A DNA stretch of 64,000 nt, taken from the NCBI GenBank assembly GCA_032164245.1, contig JAVMKO010000020.1, forward strand, positions 11,869,206-11,933,205, given 5' to 3'. Below are positions 34,205 to 45,999 of this stretch, one piece after another (within the stretch, counting starts at the first letter, position 1; each line of letters begins with the position of its first letter). Source of the DNA: Sternotherus odoratus. Taxonomy: Eukaryota; Chordata; Testudines; Kinosternidae. Under the pieces are notes generated by a model that was given only the letters and a program-made list of their open reading frames with translations, was not told the origin of the DNA and made no database searches. Both the position numbers and the translations under genes were made by a program.

Positions 34205-34690
34205 TCAGAGACTCAGAGACTTTAAGAACAGAGGGAACCATCATGATCATCTGCTCTGGCCTCCTGCACATCACAGGCCACAGACCCTCACTCACCCACC
34301 CCCTCTTGCAGTAGGCCCTCTGGCTGAATTGTTGAAGTCCTCACATTGCAAATATTTCAAGTCACAGAGAATCCACCATTTATGCTAGTTCAAACCAGCA
34401 AGTGACCCCTGTCCCACGCCGCAAAGGAAGGTGAAACCCCCCCAGGGCCTCTGCCCATCTATTGTAGGGGGAAATTCCTTCCCGACCCCAAATATGGTGA
34501 TCGGTTAGACCCTGAGCTTGGAGGCGAGCTCCACCAGTCAGACGCCTGGGTAAAAATTCTCGGGAGTAACTCAGAGCCCTCCCCATCTAGTGTCCCATCT
34601 CCGGCCGTTGGAGATATTTGCTAATAGCCATCACGGATGGGCCATGTGCCGTTATAGGCTACTTCATCATACCATGCTCTCCATAGCTCA
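34205..34690 (-). mobile_element. CR1-type interspersed repeat, long copy
   Basis: Begins CAGAGACTTTAAGAACAGAG and continues through ATTCCTTCCCGACCCCAAAT. Shorter copies with the same opening occur at 21474-21560 and 33129-33225. This is an interspersed family common in turtles as I remember it; probably CR1 in reverse orientation. Confidence 0.6.
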
Positions 34691-35824
34691 CAGGTTAGGT
34701 TTTTGGGCCCCTTTTTCCCTCAGTATCAGGGTAGACACTCCCCTCTCATTTGCATGGCTGACTGCTGGGGTTAATGAAGCAAGATGCTGTTCAACCACCT
34801 GCCTTCATTTTCCCCTTTCCTGTTCTGCTAGCAGGAGCCAGCAGCAGCTCCAGAGGAGAGGCAGCAACCCACAGGCACGACCTCCCTAAGAGGTTGACAC
34901 TACAGGGCCTCCCCCAGCTTTGACTCACACAAGGACGAGGCTGTGATTCCAGCTTATAATGAGATGGGAAATGCCAGGCCCAAGGGAGAGCCAATCTATT
35001 GATTTTCTTTTAGATTCCTGGCAGGGGAAACCAGACTGGAATCAGTGTTAATGGCAGATGCTGCTCCTAACACACACGCACATCCCTCCTTATCCACATC
35101 CCTTCTGCCTTCACGGAAGCTACCAGCTAGGCCCGTGACTCAGTTATTAGGCATATCCACTTCTCCATCTGCTACCTATAAGTCTGAGTGAGATAAACAT
35201 GGGGGGTGGAGGAGCTGATTTCCTATTGCCCTCATGCAGTTATTTAGCCCAGCACACAGTGAGTGCGAATGCTATGGGATCAGGACAGAGCTGATTGGGG
35301 TATATGACCCCACGCAGCGCAGGGCAGCGGAGAATCAGGCCCAGTATAGTCTCTTCTCCTTGCAGTCAGAACAGCTCACACTGGAAGATCCCAAAGTGCA
35401 TTTCAGCTTACTCCCCTGGCCTTGCAAAGGCACACATTCGTCAGCGCACTGAGTTCCAGGGCACTAATCACATATCCTGCGATAAGTCAGTGTTTGCAGG
35501 ATCTAGGCATAACAGCGGTCACTTCTTCAACCACCAATGAGAGGCAGTCAACTTGGGGGCGGAAGACAGCACCCAGCCAGACAATAGGCGTACAGCTGGG
35601 GGTGGAACATTTCAAGGAGGGCCTCAGTCTTTTAAGATCTTGTCTAGACTAGAGGACCTACACAAAAGTAATTGCTAGGAAGTCTCTTCCGTGGTGTTCT
35701 CAGGGTCAGTGCATGGCGCTGTACATAGCCAGGCAGACAGCCATCTTCCGGGAACGCTGCTTGGGGAAACCCTGGGGCACTGCAGGGTTGCTCGGGACAA
35801 AATACGTCCCTTGGCATTTTCGTC

Positions 35825-35998
35825 CCGAGCCCTCAAAGCGCTTTACAAGGGTGGGGAGTATCATTATCTGTGTTTTACAGAGTGGGAAAGCGAGGCACAG
35901 AGCGGGAAGGCGACTTGCCCCAAGGTCACACGCAGGTCAGAGCCAGCCCAGAAGAGACCCCAGCTCTCCGGAGTCCTAATGCAGTGCTTTCTCCACTA
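35825..35998 (-). mobile_element. MIR-like SINE
   Basis: TATCTGTGTTTTACAGAGTG, GAGGCACAGAGCGGGAAGG and CCAAGGTCACACGCAGGTC. Confidence 0.5.
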
Positions 35999-36138
35999 GC
36001 CTACACAGCCTCTCCTGTGCACCCTCTGGCCACAAGGGATGTCCCTATAGCATAAATAGCACAGCACTTGCTTGCATGTATGTGAGAGGACGATAGCTCT
36101 GGTTAGAGCCAGGCATGGTCTGGACAGGAACTGCATAA

Positions 36139-36165
36139 CCCCCCCCCCCACACACACACACACAC
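36139..36165 (+). repeat. C11 followed by (AC)8
   Basis: A cytosine run at 36139-36149, then AC dinucleotides to 36165. Confidence 0.9.
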
Positions 36166-36225
36166 AGCACCCACTGCCTGCTGTCCCAGTCCTAGGCTCC
36201 CCCACCCAGTTCTGAGGCAGCTCAA

Positions 36226-36509
36226 GGGCTTGTCTACACTTGAAAAGTGACAGCAGTAGAACCACCACACTGCAGTGCTTCAGGGTAGACACTACCAACG
36301 CTGAGGGGAGGGCCTCTCCTGTCGGTGGCATAGGCAATCCACCTCCCTAAGGGGCAGTAGCTAGGTCAGTGGAAGAATTCTTCCTTCAACCTGGTGCCAT
36401 CAACACCCGGGGCAAGGTCAGCTTAACTGCGTCGCTCAGGAGGGTGAATTTGTCCCACCCCTGTGCAACGTAGCTGGTTTGACTTAACGTTTTAGTGTAG
36501 AGCAAGCCT
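36226..36509. mobile_element. MITE with TGTCTACAC-type inverted ends
   Basis: Begins GGGCTTGTCTACACTTGAAA and ends CGTTTTAGTGTAGAGCAAGC. About 284 bases, non-coding. Confidence 0.65.
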
Positions 36510-39500
36510 ATGTCTTGAACTGCAGCCTGCCTTCCTACTCCCAAGCTAAAGCTCTCCAGGACAGGCAGATTTTCCTCCCCCCAAAAATGAAAGAATACTC
36601 CCCCACACACTCTAAAATGCCTTAGGACATATTTCAACTGTTCTAACAGGCTATTCTCCCTTAAACCCATTTTCTCTCTTTGCTGGGTGGATCTGAAATC
36701 TTCACCGGTTGCGTGCCAGCTGCATCTCGTGACACTAATAAGGAAAAACCCAGCTCCCCGGTGGGGATACAATGGCCAACAGGATCCGCAAAGCATCCTA
36801 ATTGTCCAACCACAGCAGCCCCATGTAGTATAGCCCAGCCCCACACATCTACCCCCCTCACTGCCTCAATTATGGGTAATTGAGCCTTAAGTGGCTTTCA
36901 TAATATGTGACAGGTGAGGCAGGTTATATTCCCAGCACTAAAAATACCAGGACAATTCTCCTGCCATGCTCCATCCCCCAGTTATTATGTGGCACTGGGA
37001 GTGATGACTCCTGGGCCATGCCCTATTAAAGGCAGGAAATGGCAGCTGCAGAGAGGGTGGAGGGAACATGCAAATGAAGGAAACTGCATCTCATAAGCAA
37101 CTTCTTCACTCACTCCCGCTTCCTTTCCTGGGAGGGGTATGCAGGATCCGAGGGGGCTTGTCACAGCTTCCCTCTGAGAGCTGTGCACTAGATTAATTCA
37201 GTGTGGCAGTGCCAGTCTCCTTCCCGAGAGGCATCATTTACAGGCATCCCCCAGGAGGGAAGGTGGCGGAAGGAATAGGAGGCAGATATTTATGTTGGAT
37301 ATTTGCTGCCTCCCTTTGCTGATGCCTTCCAGGGAAACCTTGGCTTTGCTCACAGTGCCTGGGGTTTGGGGAGTTTTTAGAATCTTTGAAACTAGCCAGG
37401 AGGGGGGGAGAGGCCCCCCACACACACACACATTCTTTCTGAGCTGGATCTGCTGTTACTGTGTTTTCAAATGACCTCTCCTTGCAGCAGAACCAGCTGT
37501 GAACCTTGAAAGGAAACAGGCCCTGTCGGGTAGGTGCTATTAAGGTGGGCCTTATCCTGAGTTGGATCTAAGTGTTTCCCAAGTCTGGGGTATTTGGGTC
37601 AGAGGGGCCATTACAGATCTCATTGTATTTGTATTATGGCAGCTCACAGAGACCAAGAGCTGATCCTGCTGGGTGCGGTACAGACCTGTAGTAAGAGGCT
37701 ACAGTCTAATTAGATAGAGGGTGGTTAGAGAAACAGAAGCAAAGCAACTTACCCAAGCTCATACAGGGTCAGAGGTGGGCATAGAACCCAACTCCACATC
37801 CCAAGTCCTGGTCTAGCACCTGATCTGCTAAGGCACTGCCTCTCCAGAGAGCTCAAGGCCACACTAAAGATTGCTCCTCTGAAACCTCAAGGTTGCTTAG
37901 GGCCAACCCATCTCTAGCTGTTTAAGGAGCTTTAGCCTAGTAAACTCTCCTGTTCTCTAGTGGCTGTGGCCCTGTCCCAGCTCACAGTTCCAGTGAAGTG
38001 GGGGCAGGTGGAAGAGTCATGCCATGGAATGGAATTCAGCTGTCAGAACCTGTTCCATCCTGGGAGGTATCCAGGCTCCTTCGTGAACTCTGGGCTATTT
38101 CTCTCACAGGTCTGTATGTAAAATTCCCTGCGGCCCTTTGCACCAAAATCACAGGCTGCTTTTTGTTTTTTGTTTTTTTTAAAAAAACCTTTTCACATCC
38201 TCTGTTTTCTTGTCACCAGGGCCAACATTCTGTTCACCCAGCAGATTAGTCACCCGTAGGTGCCCAGAGGGACAAGACAACGGAGCTAGGCTGGAGAGGA
38301 GCCCATCAAGGAGTACTCAAGAGCCCTTGGGAACTTCATTTTAATGAGCTAATTAGGTCATTAGTGCCCCCTCAGGAGCAAGGGTGCCTAATAACAGCAT
38401 AAGCAGCTAGAGTCAGGGCCATGTCGGAAGGGTGGGGTAGAGAAAGAGAGGCAAGGAGGAGACTGGATGTGGGACAGATACAGGATAAGAAGGGTGAGTT
38501 GGCCTGTTTTTCCCCCCCTCCATTCAAAAAAAGGGATTTAAATAAAAAAGTTAGATGCATCTTTCCACACACCTGGAGTTTACATTGTTCTGTCCTGGGC
38601 AGTGGGAAGAATTGACACACTCTAGTCTAGAGGTAGCTGGTAGAATCATTGCCAGTTACAGGTAAAACAGCCAGTGAACCTGTGGAGAACCGAGCTTACT
38701 GACATTAGACTGGAAAGTCTTTGGGGGCAGTGGCTGTCTGTGTGGTCTCTGTACAGTGCTTAGTACCAGGGGATCCTGGTCCCTGACTAGGGCTCCTAGA
38801 GGCTACAGTTATACAGATAATAAGGTCAGCTCTGCTGTAGCCAGAGTTGGGAAACCTGAGGCCATGTCTCATGACAGAAATAGTTGGACTGTAAGTGACC
38901 CAGTGATAGCAAAAATGATTTTCTCCTTTGCCTTGTTCTTACACCCCATCTCTCCCTCAGTCCTGTTAACAGCAATGCTTTCTGGGCATGCATCCCAGAG
39001 TTCCCAGGGCCACTATGAGAACGGGGCAGGGGCGGGCAAAGGCCGACAGAGGTCCCCTCCTTTCACAGCACTATGTGGTTTAGTTGCTAGTGCGTCTCAC
39101 TGCCAGCTAACATGTATGCGTGAGTGGTCCCTAGAGCTGGTCCTCCATTTGGATTCATCAGAAGCTGGAGAGCTGGCAGGGGGAGGATGGCTTTCCAGCT
39201 GCAGTAGTCGATCTGGTGATAGAGGCTCCCAGTGGGGCGCACACAGCAGGAAGAGATGGCACAGTGTGCCAATTCACCAGCTGGGCCTGGGGTTTTTTGA
39301 CCACTGCAGGGCTCAGGGGTCCGGCCCCATGGGCACAGGACAGTGGCACTATATATCACAGGAGCAGCAGGAAGGGCCTGTTTCTTGCTTTATCCCTGTT
39401 TGGGATTAGCCGTGAATCAGCCAGCATGCCAGCCGGTGGTGGTACTAACCCTGAGCACACAGAAGGAAAGCTACAATTTGCACCGCTTGAGCCAGCCCAG

Positions 39501-40524
39501 GTTTCACGCTGGGGTAAATTGTACCAGAGCGAGCTGCTGCTTTTTCTTGTCTAACGAGAACGGTTTTTGCATGGGTGCAGCGCTGCCCACTCAGGGCTGA
39601 ATCAGGGCTAATCCCAAACACAGAGGTGGCTAGAATCACTTTTGAAAGTCTGACTAATTAAGCAGAGCCACCTTGATCACACAGGGCAAGGGAAGGTAGG
39701 AGGTAAAGCCTCTTTTCACTTGCAAATCACCTGCAGTCACTTTCCTAAGTACATCAACCCCCTGCCATACATCTGCCAGCATAAACCAAGAGCCCTAGGG
39801 GGAATGTTTGTTCTTGCCCCTTCCCTAAATGAGGCGACAGCTGTTCCCATGGACGGACTGACTGAAATCAGGTGGTTGAGGGGATAAGACCCCCGGGAAG
39901 CCTTCATTAATCATTACTTAAAAAAAAAATTAAGAAAAGTGTGTAAATGCACCAGGGCAGCAGCTGTGGGATCAGCACGTCCCATTTAGCACAGTACCTG
40001 CTGTCTCCTTGCAATGAAATATGGGGCTGTTTGTTTAGCATCCTGCTAAGTACCCTCCCTGAAATGCACTTGTTCTCTGAGGCAATAGAAATAATATTAG
40101 AGGTTCAGGCTTCCGTGCAAGGAGGAAGAAGAGCATTCCCCCAGCTCCAGAGCATACAGGCTGACATACTGATTTTCACAGCATAGCACGGAGCTGTCTC
40201 TCACCCGGAGAAACAGCCTCAAATGGACTGTTTCAGCAATGGGATTTCTATGACACCTACGTATTGATCTGACTTCCACTTCCCCTTCTTTCTCCCAAAG
40301 TGGCAGTGTTTATCTAGCAGCCAGTGTGGATTTTCCATACACAGCCCTGCTCCTACTGTCTCATACAGGAGTCACCAGGGACAGAGTTTTCTCATCCCCT
40401 CCACTGATAACACAGTTGATGTGTAAGCAGAGATCCAATTAGTCCACATGGCCCTAAATGGCAGAGCTAGCATTAATCAGCTCAGCAAAAACGGCAGGGG
40501 AAGGAGAATTCTACCTCCTTTGGG
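36510..40524. other. Intergenic stretch, distal part
   Basis: MIR-like at 37725-37850; 38338-38368 is a dense cluster of TAAT/ATTA motifs. A 217-codon plus-strand open frame runs 38756-39409 but starts inside SINE-like sequence and resembles no known protein. Confidence 0.5.
37725..37850 (-). mobile_element. MIR-like SINE
   Basis: CAACTTACCCAAGCTCATAC then CATAGAACCCAACTCCAC and TCTAGCACCTGATCTGC. Confidence 0.45.
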
Positions 40525-40830
40525 CTCATCTGCACTGGAAAGTTACATTAACTAATGCTCTGCGTAGACTGCTGTTTTTAACCAGGGATTAGTTGTCCAG
40601 GAATAACCCTAAGATCAGGTCAGCCATGATCAGCTGGCAAAGTTAAACCCAACTAGGATGACCCCATGTCCTGATTTTATAGGGGCAGTCCCGTTATTTC
40701 CCCTTATCCCATCCCAATTTTTCACACTTACTGACTGATCAGCCTAAACCCAGTCATCCCTCTCTGCACAGTGCTAGGTTTGTTAATGTGGTTTCTAACA
40801 GGATTGATTTCCCTGGTGTAGACCCTGTCT
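40525..40830. mobile_element. MITE-like unit hosting the nested mariner-like copy
   Basis: TCATCTGCACTGGAAAGTTA at the left and CCCTGGTGTAGACCCTG at the right resemble the inverted ends of the window's other MITEs. Confidence 0.45.
40656..40744. mobile_element. Second mariner-like MITE copy, nested
   Basis: GGATGACCCCATGTCCTG to CTGACTGATCAGCC, flanked by TA (40654-40655, 40745-40746). It interrupts a MITE-like unit spanning about 40525-40830. Confidence 0.65.
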
Positions 40831-41534
40831 GACTGTGCCAGCTCCACCTCTGGGGCCGTACTTCACCTCTCTGGTCCCATTTGCAAAATTAGAGCTATCC
40901 AGAATTTCAGAGATGAGAGCACCATACTGTGGTCATCCCCGAGATAGCACCAGAACCAACCCAGTACCTGCAAGCAGCAGGGGAGAGAAACATGCACAGT
41001 CTGAGCAGGAAGTAAAACTGATTTTAGCCCAGACACTTGGTATTGCATAAAAACTAGAAAAGCTACATACTTAAAAAACCAGGCAGAAAGGACTGAATCT
41101 ACTGCCCCCCCCAACTTCATTCACCCCAGACAAGGCCTGGGGAACCTCAGGAAGCTGGGGTAGGTGGCTATTTACCAATTAGTGCCTCAGTTGATGCCAT
41201 ACAGGCTAAGAGTGTCGAGACCAGTGCCAGTGAACCCCTTCTTCCCCCCAAACAGAGGCATACTGTGCCCCTTCATTTATAGCCACCCCAAAGTGTCCAA
41301 CACACAGGCAAAGAGCTTCCCGACTATTGAGTGCATTTCTGGTCATGTCATTATTAGTTGTTTTTTTTTAAGTTTGTAAAAATCTAAGTCTAAATATTTA
41401 GCAGGAAAAGCCAACTAAATACTCCAGAGAACAAGATTCTAACCTCAGTCATGTCGGTATCGAGTTCCGCACCACTTCTTGCTCAGTGTTTGTACTAGAC
41501 AGTTAACACCCTGGCCCCACAACCCCCAAACAAC

Positions 41535-41844
41535 CTAGCAGGTCTCAGAACCAGCCTGAGCTGCTGCTGCTTGGAGCTGCTCTTGGTGCACTTTTATTGC
41601 AGTCCTACGGAGAGGGGCCAAGAGCACAGGGCTGGGCTGCTTGGAGTCAGAGGAATCTGCAAGGCCGGCCTCCATGAACAAATCTGGCAGAGCCATTGAG
41701 TGCACCCCCTCAAATCCAGCAGGCACTGGAGCCTCCCTTGCTCCTGGAAGTGGGAGGGCAGCTGTAGCAATAGCTGGGCTTAGGGGACTCCTTGGTCCCT
41801 GGCAAAACTGGCCCCAACTCCTCCCTCCAGCTTCATTTCTGTCC
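41535..41844 (-). CDS. Unrecognised gene, last coding exon with stop
   Basis: The acceptor is CGCTTGCCTGCAG. Its first base completes an Arg codon (AG+G). 102 codons follow, then TAG at 41535-41537. The end carries LLAPLRRTAIKVHQEQLQ followed by an Ala/Gln run. AATAAA lies inside the coding frame (plus-strand 41592-41597). Confidence 0.72.
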
Positions 41845-44800
41845 CTGCAGGCAAGCGCCTCACTAAAGGCTCAATGGAACTAGCTGGAGGCACTGCCTCC
41901 CGCACCGAGACTCCACCCTCTAGAACCATCTTGGTTTCCTGCAAAATAAGGTTGTCGTCTTTTTGGTCAGCTCTAGTCTTCTAGCCCCCATCCACCCTTT
42001 GCTGGCAGATACCATGGTTGCTTTTAGTTTTGTTCGAGGACAAACCCACAGCAGGAACGTGTGACACTGCACAATTGTAAGCTAGCTCTAGTCTTTTAGA
42101 AGAGTGCTCACCTACAGATAGCCACCTTGCGAGAGATATTCAGTAGCTAGAGCTAGCCAGGAGATGGTTCAAGCTCACCCTTTGGAGAGGCTGGGAAAAG
42201 GACAGTGGGTTCAGGACTGACATGGGTGCACAGAGCTGGAACAGCAGGCATTAAGGGAGACCACTGCACTCTTCCCGCAAGCAAATCTCCTCCTGCCAGA
42301 TACACCTAGCTCAGCATTTTAGAAGCTGGATGCGGTTGCAAGGAAAGCTTCCAACAAGTTAAATTCCATCCACATTAGCCGCTACAGGTAAATCATGAGC
42401 ACTTCATTGCCATACAAGCTTTTGGTTTACCTCTGTGGGTCATTATCCTCCTCTCTGGAAGTCTGGGAAGCACAGACCCCACTAGAAGTCCCACTGCTAG
42501 GAACTATGACGAGGCTCCCAAGTGGCTGAAGAGTCTGGCTTGAAGTGGGCATGTGGCCTGAGGAATCCAGAGAGCTATCTGCAAGCAGAAACAGAAAGGT
42601 TCTTAATACTTGCTTCAGACATGGGCAGTGTGATGGCTTAGCCGTTGTTCATGTGTTCTCCACTGGGATCTGCACCTCAGACTTGCTTTTGGCCAGTCAC
42701 ATCCCATTGTTCATACCTGTTTCAGAGCAGTTTTTGCTCCCTTTCTTGATCCAGGGCTTCTGCTCATATTCCAAAGACGCGGCCACTTCCACTTGGGACA
42801 TCCTGCCCTTTGGAAGAGAAGACAGACTGATTGGGGGGAGTTCAGTGCCAGGCACAACCAACCACTGCCAGTTACCGCAGCTAGCAGGGAGATTTAGTTA
42901 CCTCCTTTCACCCAATGACAAGCCAAGGAGGAATACAGTATACGTAAATGAGTAAAGAATCACCCCCCCCCCCCGGGCCCCAAATACTTAAATTAATATA
43001 GAAGTGTGGAGACCAGATCTACTCCCTCCCGCTGCTGGTAACAGGACTGCATGTGAAGGGAGAAGCAGTCAGTCAGTCATCAACTAGAGAAGATCTAAGG
43101 AAGGGGATGAAACTAAAAATCTCATCTTATTTGATGCAACCGGGACAGGAGTGCAAGGCACCTGTTCCCAAATCAAACTCGGATCAAGGCCTTGTGTACA
43201 CAGGAAAGTTGCACTGGTTTATCTTAATCTGTTTAAAAACCAGTTTAAATTAAACCGGTGTAGGCTTCTGGGTAGATATTCTTATTTCAGTTTAAGAGCA
43301 ACTCATTTTGGTTTTCGCTTAAATCTATTTTTAATTGGCCTCAGCTAAAGTGAAATAAGTCTAGCTTAAACCCAGAATAGCATCCACACAGCCTTTTGCA
43401 CCAGTTTAAGTCTACTTAAAAATCAACACACATATTGATAAGCCAGTACAGATTTCTCAATTAGACAAGCCTTAAGTAACTACTCAAGGTACATGGATGA
43501 ATCAAGCCAAACCATGGACTAATACTGCCACTTAGTGGCTGTACTGGTTTCTCATTGTGCTTAGGGGGATTCGCTTTGCAGTTTGTGTAAATTGTGTGGT
43601 TCAGACCTGACCCAGCCTCTCCAGGTGAGCATGGTATTGGCTGATTATACTGAAGGGGATTTCCTAGGTTCCAGACTCAATGGGTATTTCACATTTTATT
43701 CATAGCTACGCCACTTACAATTGTCAAGTAAGATCTCCAATATGAAGGTAGCTCACCACCACCTCCCATCTTTTGGGGCTGCAACAGATCTTAAGACTTC
43801 AACCCTCCTTTGGCCATCAATCCATCTGGTGATCTTTCTGAGATAGCTGGCTTACTGCCTAGTTAGTTCTATTATCTTTTGGCAAACCTCAGCTTGTCAT
43901 GCCAGTGGGCTCACTGAATTGAAAATAATGCTATCCTCAGAACACCCATCAGATGCAGAAATAAAGTTTCCCCTTTTCTGTTTTACAGAACAGAGATTAA
44001 GTGATTTGTCCAAGGTCAAACCAGGGAGCTGTGGCATAGCTAGAAACAAGGTCCAAGTCTCAGAGGTTCAAGCCAGTCTTAACCACAGAGATCAATCAGT
44101 ATCTTCTCCCTGTTCTCCGCCCCCACTCCAGAATATTTCAGCCAGAACAAAGTGATTTGACAGCAAATTGGAGAAAAGAGGCTTCCTTTCTCAAGCACAA
44201 AAGGAAACTGTCCACATTGAAGGCTAGATGACAATCAAGGAATAGTACTTGACCAAGCATGCAGCAAATATGTTGTATGAATCTTGTCGTTTAGAGTGTG
44301 CAATCTAGAGCTAGGAATTGAATGTGAATTGCCATAATTCACTACCTAAGCCTGGACTAGTTACAGTTTGTTTTCACATCAGGTGAAAACTCTGGTGTCT
44401 GCTAAAGAAAAGTTAGTTTTGGGAGAGTCCCTGCGATTCATCTACACTGACTCAAGAGGAGGCATTCCATGCGGCAGAGAACAGGTATACAAAGCGGCCT
44501 TAGGAATTTGGGTACCTAGCACAGTAGCTAACAGGCACTGGGAAATCTGCATGTCTAAGGCAGGCTTGAGCACCTCAGATTTATATGCTAGATGATATGA
44601 ATTCACAAGAGCTCTTCCAGTCATTGCACAAGCTGCTTCAGTGTCCTTAAGTGGCTATTCTGAACAAATGCACGCTCAGTCTAGAATAGTCTGCAACTGC
44701 CCCAAGAGCTCTCATTACACATGGCTAGAATAAGTTGTCTTACCACCCCATTCTTCGGACACACAGGGCCATCAGACACACACACTGGAAGCTGCTCCTT

Positions 44801-45790
44801 CTTCTGAGGCTCTAATACACCATCTAAAGAGGAGACATAGTAACAGTTTCCCCACACACGTTTCCACAGATATAGATTCTACCAGACCTCTTGTTAAGAG
44901 TCCAGTACTAAAGTTAATGGGAATCAGATTTCACATGCCTAATGGAAGACAACACACAGGAAAGGTAAGAAAGGTAGCAGGGCAATATAACAAGTTATCT
45001 TTATGCCTTATACCAGAAGGTAGCAAGTTAAAGAATCATAATTAATCTCATTTAAGTTACAGTCCAGTTTTCAGAAGCTAGTAGGTGGGGGTATAGGTCA
45101 CACTATTAGAGACAAGGTGGGTGAGGAAATCTCCAGCTCCGTGTAGCTCAACAGCTGCTTGTTTGACTAACAGAAGTTGGTCCAATAAAATACCTCATCC
45201 CCCTTTGCTCATTGAATTGTAAGGCCAAGATGGTTTTGGTGAAGTGTCAAAGTGTGGGGGGCTTTTCCGCCTCCAAGGGCACATTTGTATCATTTATGGG
45301 GCACATAACACTAGCTTAATTCTACTCTCTGGCCTTGCCCATATGTTCCCTAGTGGCAGCAGCAACCATGGGGATACTATGGCAGGTAGCTCCTGCTGTT
45401 TCACCCACCCTGCCATCTAGACCTGCTTAGAGCTAGAGCAGCACTCCCACCAGTGGATGTGTTGGGAGAGGCTAGAGACAAGTTTATTTGCAAGAACAAC
45501 CCTCCTCCTTTTGTTAGTACAGTAGCAGAGCCCTGTAGACATGTAACAGAAGGCACCCGCCACACAAATTTTAGTAGAGACCTTAGAAAATGCTCCAGAA
45601 TGAAATCTGAAGGAAAAGGCTTATCTGAACTACCACTCCTACCTTTATTCTGAGAAGCAAATGTCGTGAGACATGCAATTATTTGCGTGAGTGGTGAGAC
45701 ATGAAGAAACCAGTCCTTGGCCCTGTGGACAGACCAAAGACAATCCAGGCAATTTGCCCTCTTCAAAGCAGGTTTGGTCGTGATCCTGCC
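41535..45790 (-). CDS. Unrecognised multi-exon protein-coding gene, 5' end uncertain
   Basis: Minus-strand exons 45790-45643, 44823-44744, 42807-42717, 42578-42431 and 41844-41535 all lie between AG and GT. They chain with exactly matching phases (1, 0, 1, 2) into one open frame of about 258 residues ending at TAG 41535-41537. The intron 42716-42579 is only 138 bases, with a clean polypyrimidine tract before TTGCAG. If translation starts at the first ATG (42801-42799, A at -3) the protein is 180 residues: MSQVEVAASLEYEQKPW at the start, then a Ser/Thr-rich disordered middle, then an Ala/Gln-rich end. The part encoded by the two upstream exons has several Cys and a hydrophobic stretch (SPLTQIIACLTTF). 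I recognise no domain and assign no function. It lies directly downstream of ATP6V1B2 on the same strand and tail-to-tail with LZTS1. I recall no such gene at the human 8p21.3 locus. Confidence 0.72.
41845..42430 (-). other. Intron of the unrecognised gene
   Basis: 586 bases with GT-AG ends. No further exon with fitting phase was seen. Confidence 0.55.
42431..42578 (-). CDS. Unrecognised gene, Ser/Thr-rich internal exon
   Basis: The acceptor TTTCTGCTTGCAG is strong and the donor is GTAAAC. It has 148 bases: 2+144+2, fully open. The product is rich in Ser, Thr and Gly (SSLDSSGHMPTSSQTLQPLG and so on) and ends in acidic REEDNDPQ, so it is probably disordered. Confidence 0.75.
42717..42807 (-). 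CDS. Unrecognised gene, internal exon with first ATG
   Basis: The acceptor is CTCTTCCAAAG and the donor GTATGA. It has 30 codons, GRMSQVEVAASLEYEQKPW onward to KNCSET, plus one base. The ATG at 42801-42799 has A at -3 and is the first in the chained frame. Confidence 0.72.
42808..44743 (-). other. Intron of the unrecognised gene
   Basis: 1936 bases. It holds a C12 run at 42963-42974, a MITE-like inverted unit about 43185-43475 (TTGTGTACACAGGAAAG at one end, AGACAAGCCTTA at the other) and MIR-like sequence about 43960-44080. Confidence 0.55.
43950..44085 (-). mobile_element. MIR-like SINE
   Basis: CTGTTTTACAGAACAGAGAT then TTGTCCAAGGTCAAACCAGG. Confidence 0.4.
44744..44823 (-). CDS. Unrecognised gene, internal exon
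   Basis: The acceptor is CTCCTCTTTAG and the donor GTAAGA. The exon carries 2+78 bases: GAT completed from the previous exon, then 26 codons GVLEPQKKEQLPVCVSDG to PKNGV, ending in phase 0. Confidence 0.62.
45109..45210. mobile_element. Inverted pair of the same terminal family
   Basis: GAGACAAGGTGGGTGAGG at the left and CCTCATCCCCCTTTGCTC at the right are inverted copies (14 of 18 bases), with CTTCTGTTGG-type sequence between. It lies in an intron of the unrecognised gene. Confidence 0.45.
45643..45790 (-). CDS. Unrecognised gene, candidate 5'-most exon seen
   Basis: Open frame GRITTKPALKRANCLDCLW onward, ending ASQNK with donor GTAGGA at 45642, one base of the next codon left over (G, completed by AT in the next exon to GAT). 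Two acceptors are possible: exon starting at 45790 (after TTGCAAG, phase 0) or 45785 (after AAGGGCAG). There is no ATG in this frame, so an upstream exon is needed or this stretch is untranslated. It is the weakest exon of the set. Confidence 0.5.
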
Positions 45791-45999
45791 CTTGCAAGAA
45801 ATCTAGGTGGTTGCTACCCCCTATTCCTTGCTATGTTCTCCCAGTTAGTCAGGAACCCAGCACTGTAATATATGCTTATCAGGAGTTCTGTACTTCAGTA
45901 GTATTTTCTATTTTCATAAACACAAGTCAGTTCAAAAGCCACTATGAATGCTGATAACTGAAGCTAATTCACAGACCATATGTTATTCCCCTTTGAAGA

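Larger units (their letters stand above)
34700..36225. other. Intergenic stretch between LZTS1 and the unrecognised gene, proximal part
   Basis: Only the MIR-like copy at 35825-35998 and the C/AC microsatellite stand out. Confidence 0.5.

Noticed and set aside
42545..42955. Plus-strand 136-codon frame
   Set aside because: It overlaps two minus-strand exons that chain in phase; it has no splice logic of its own.
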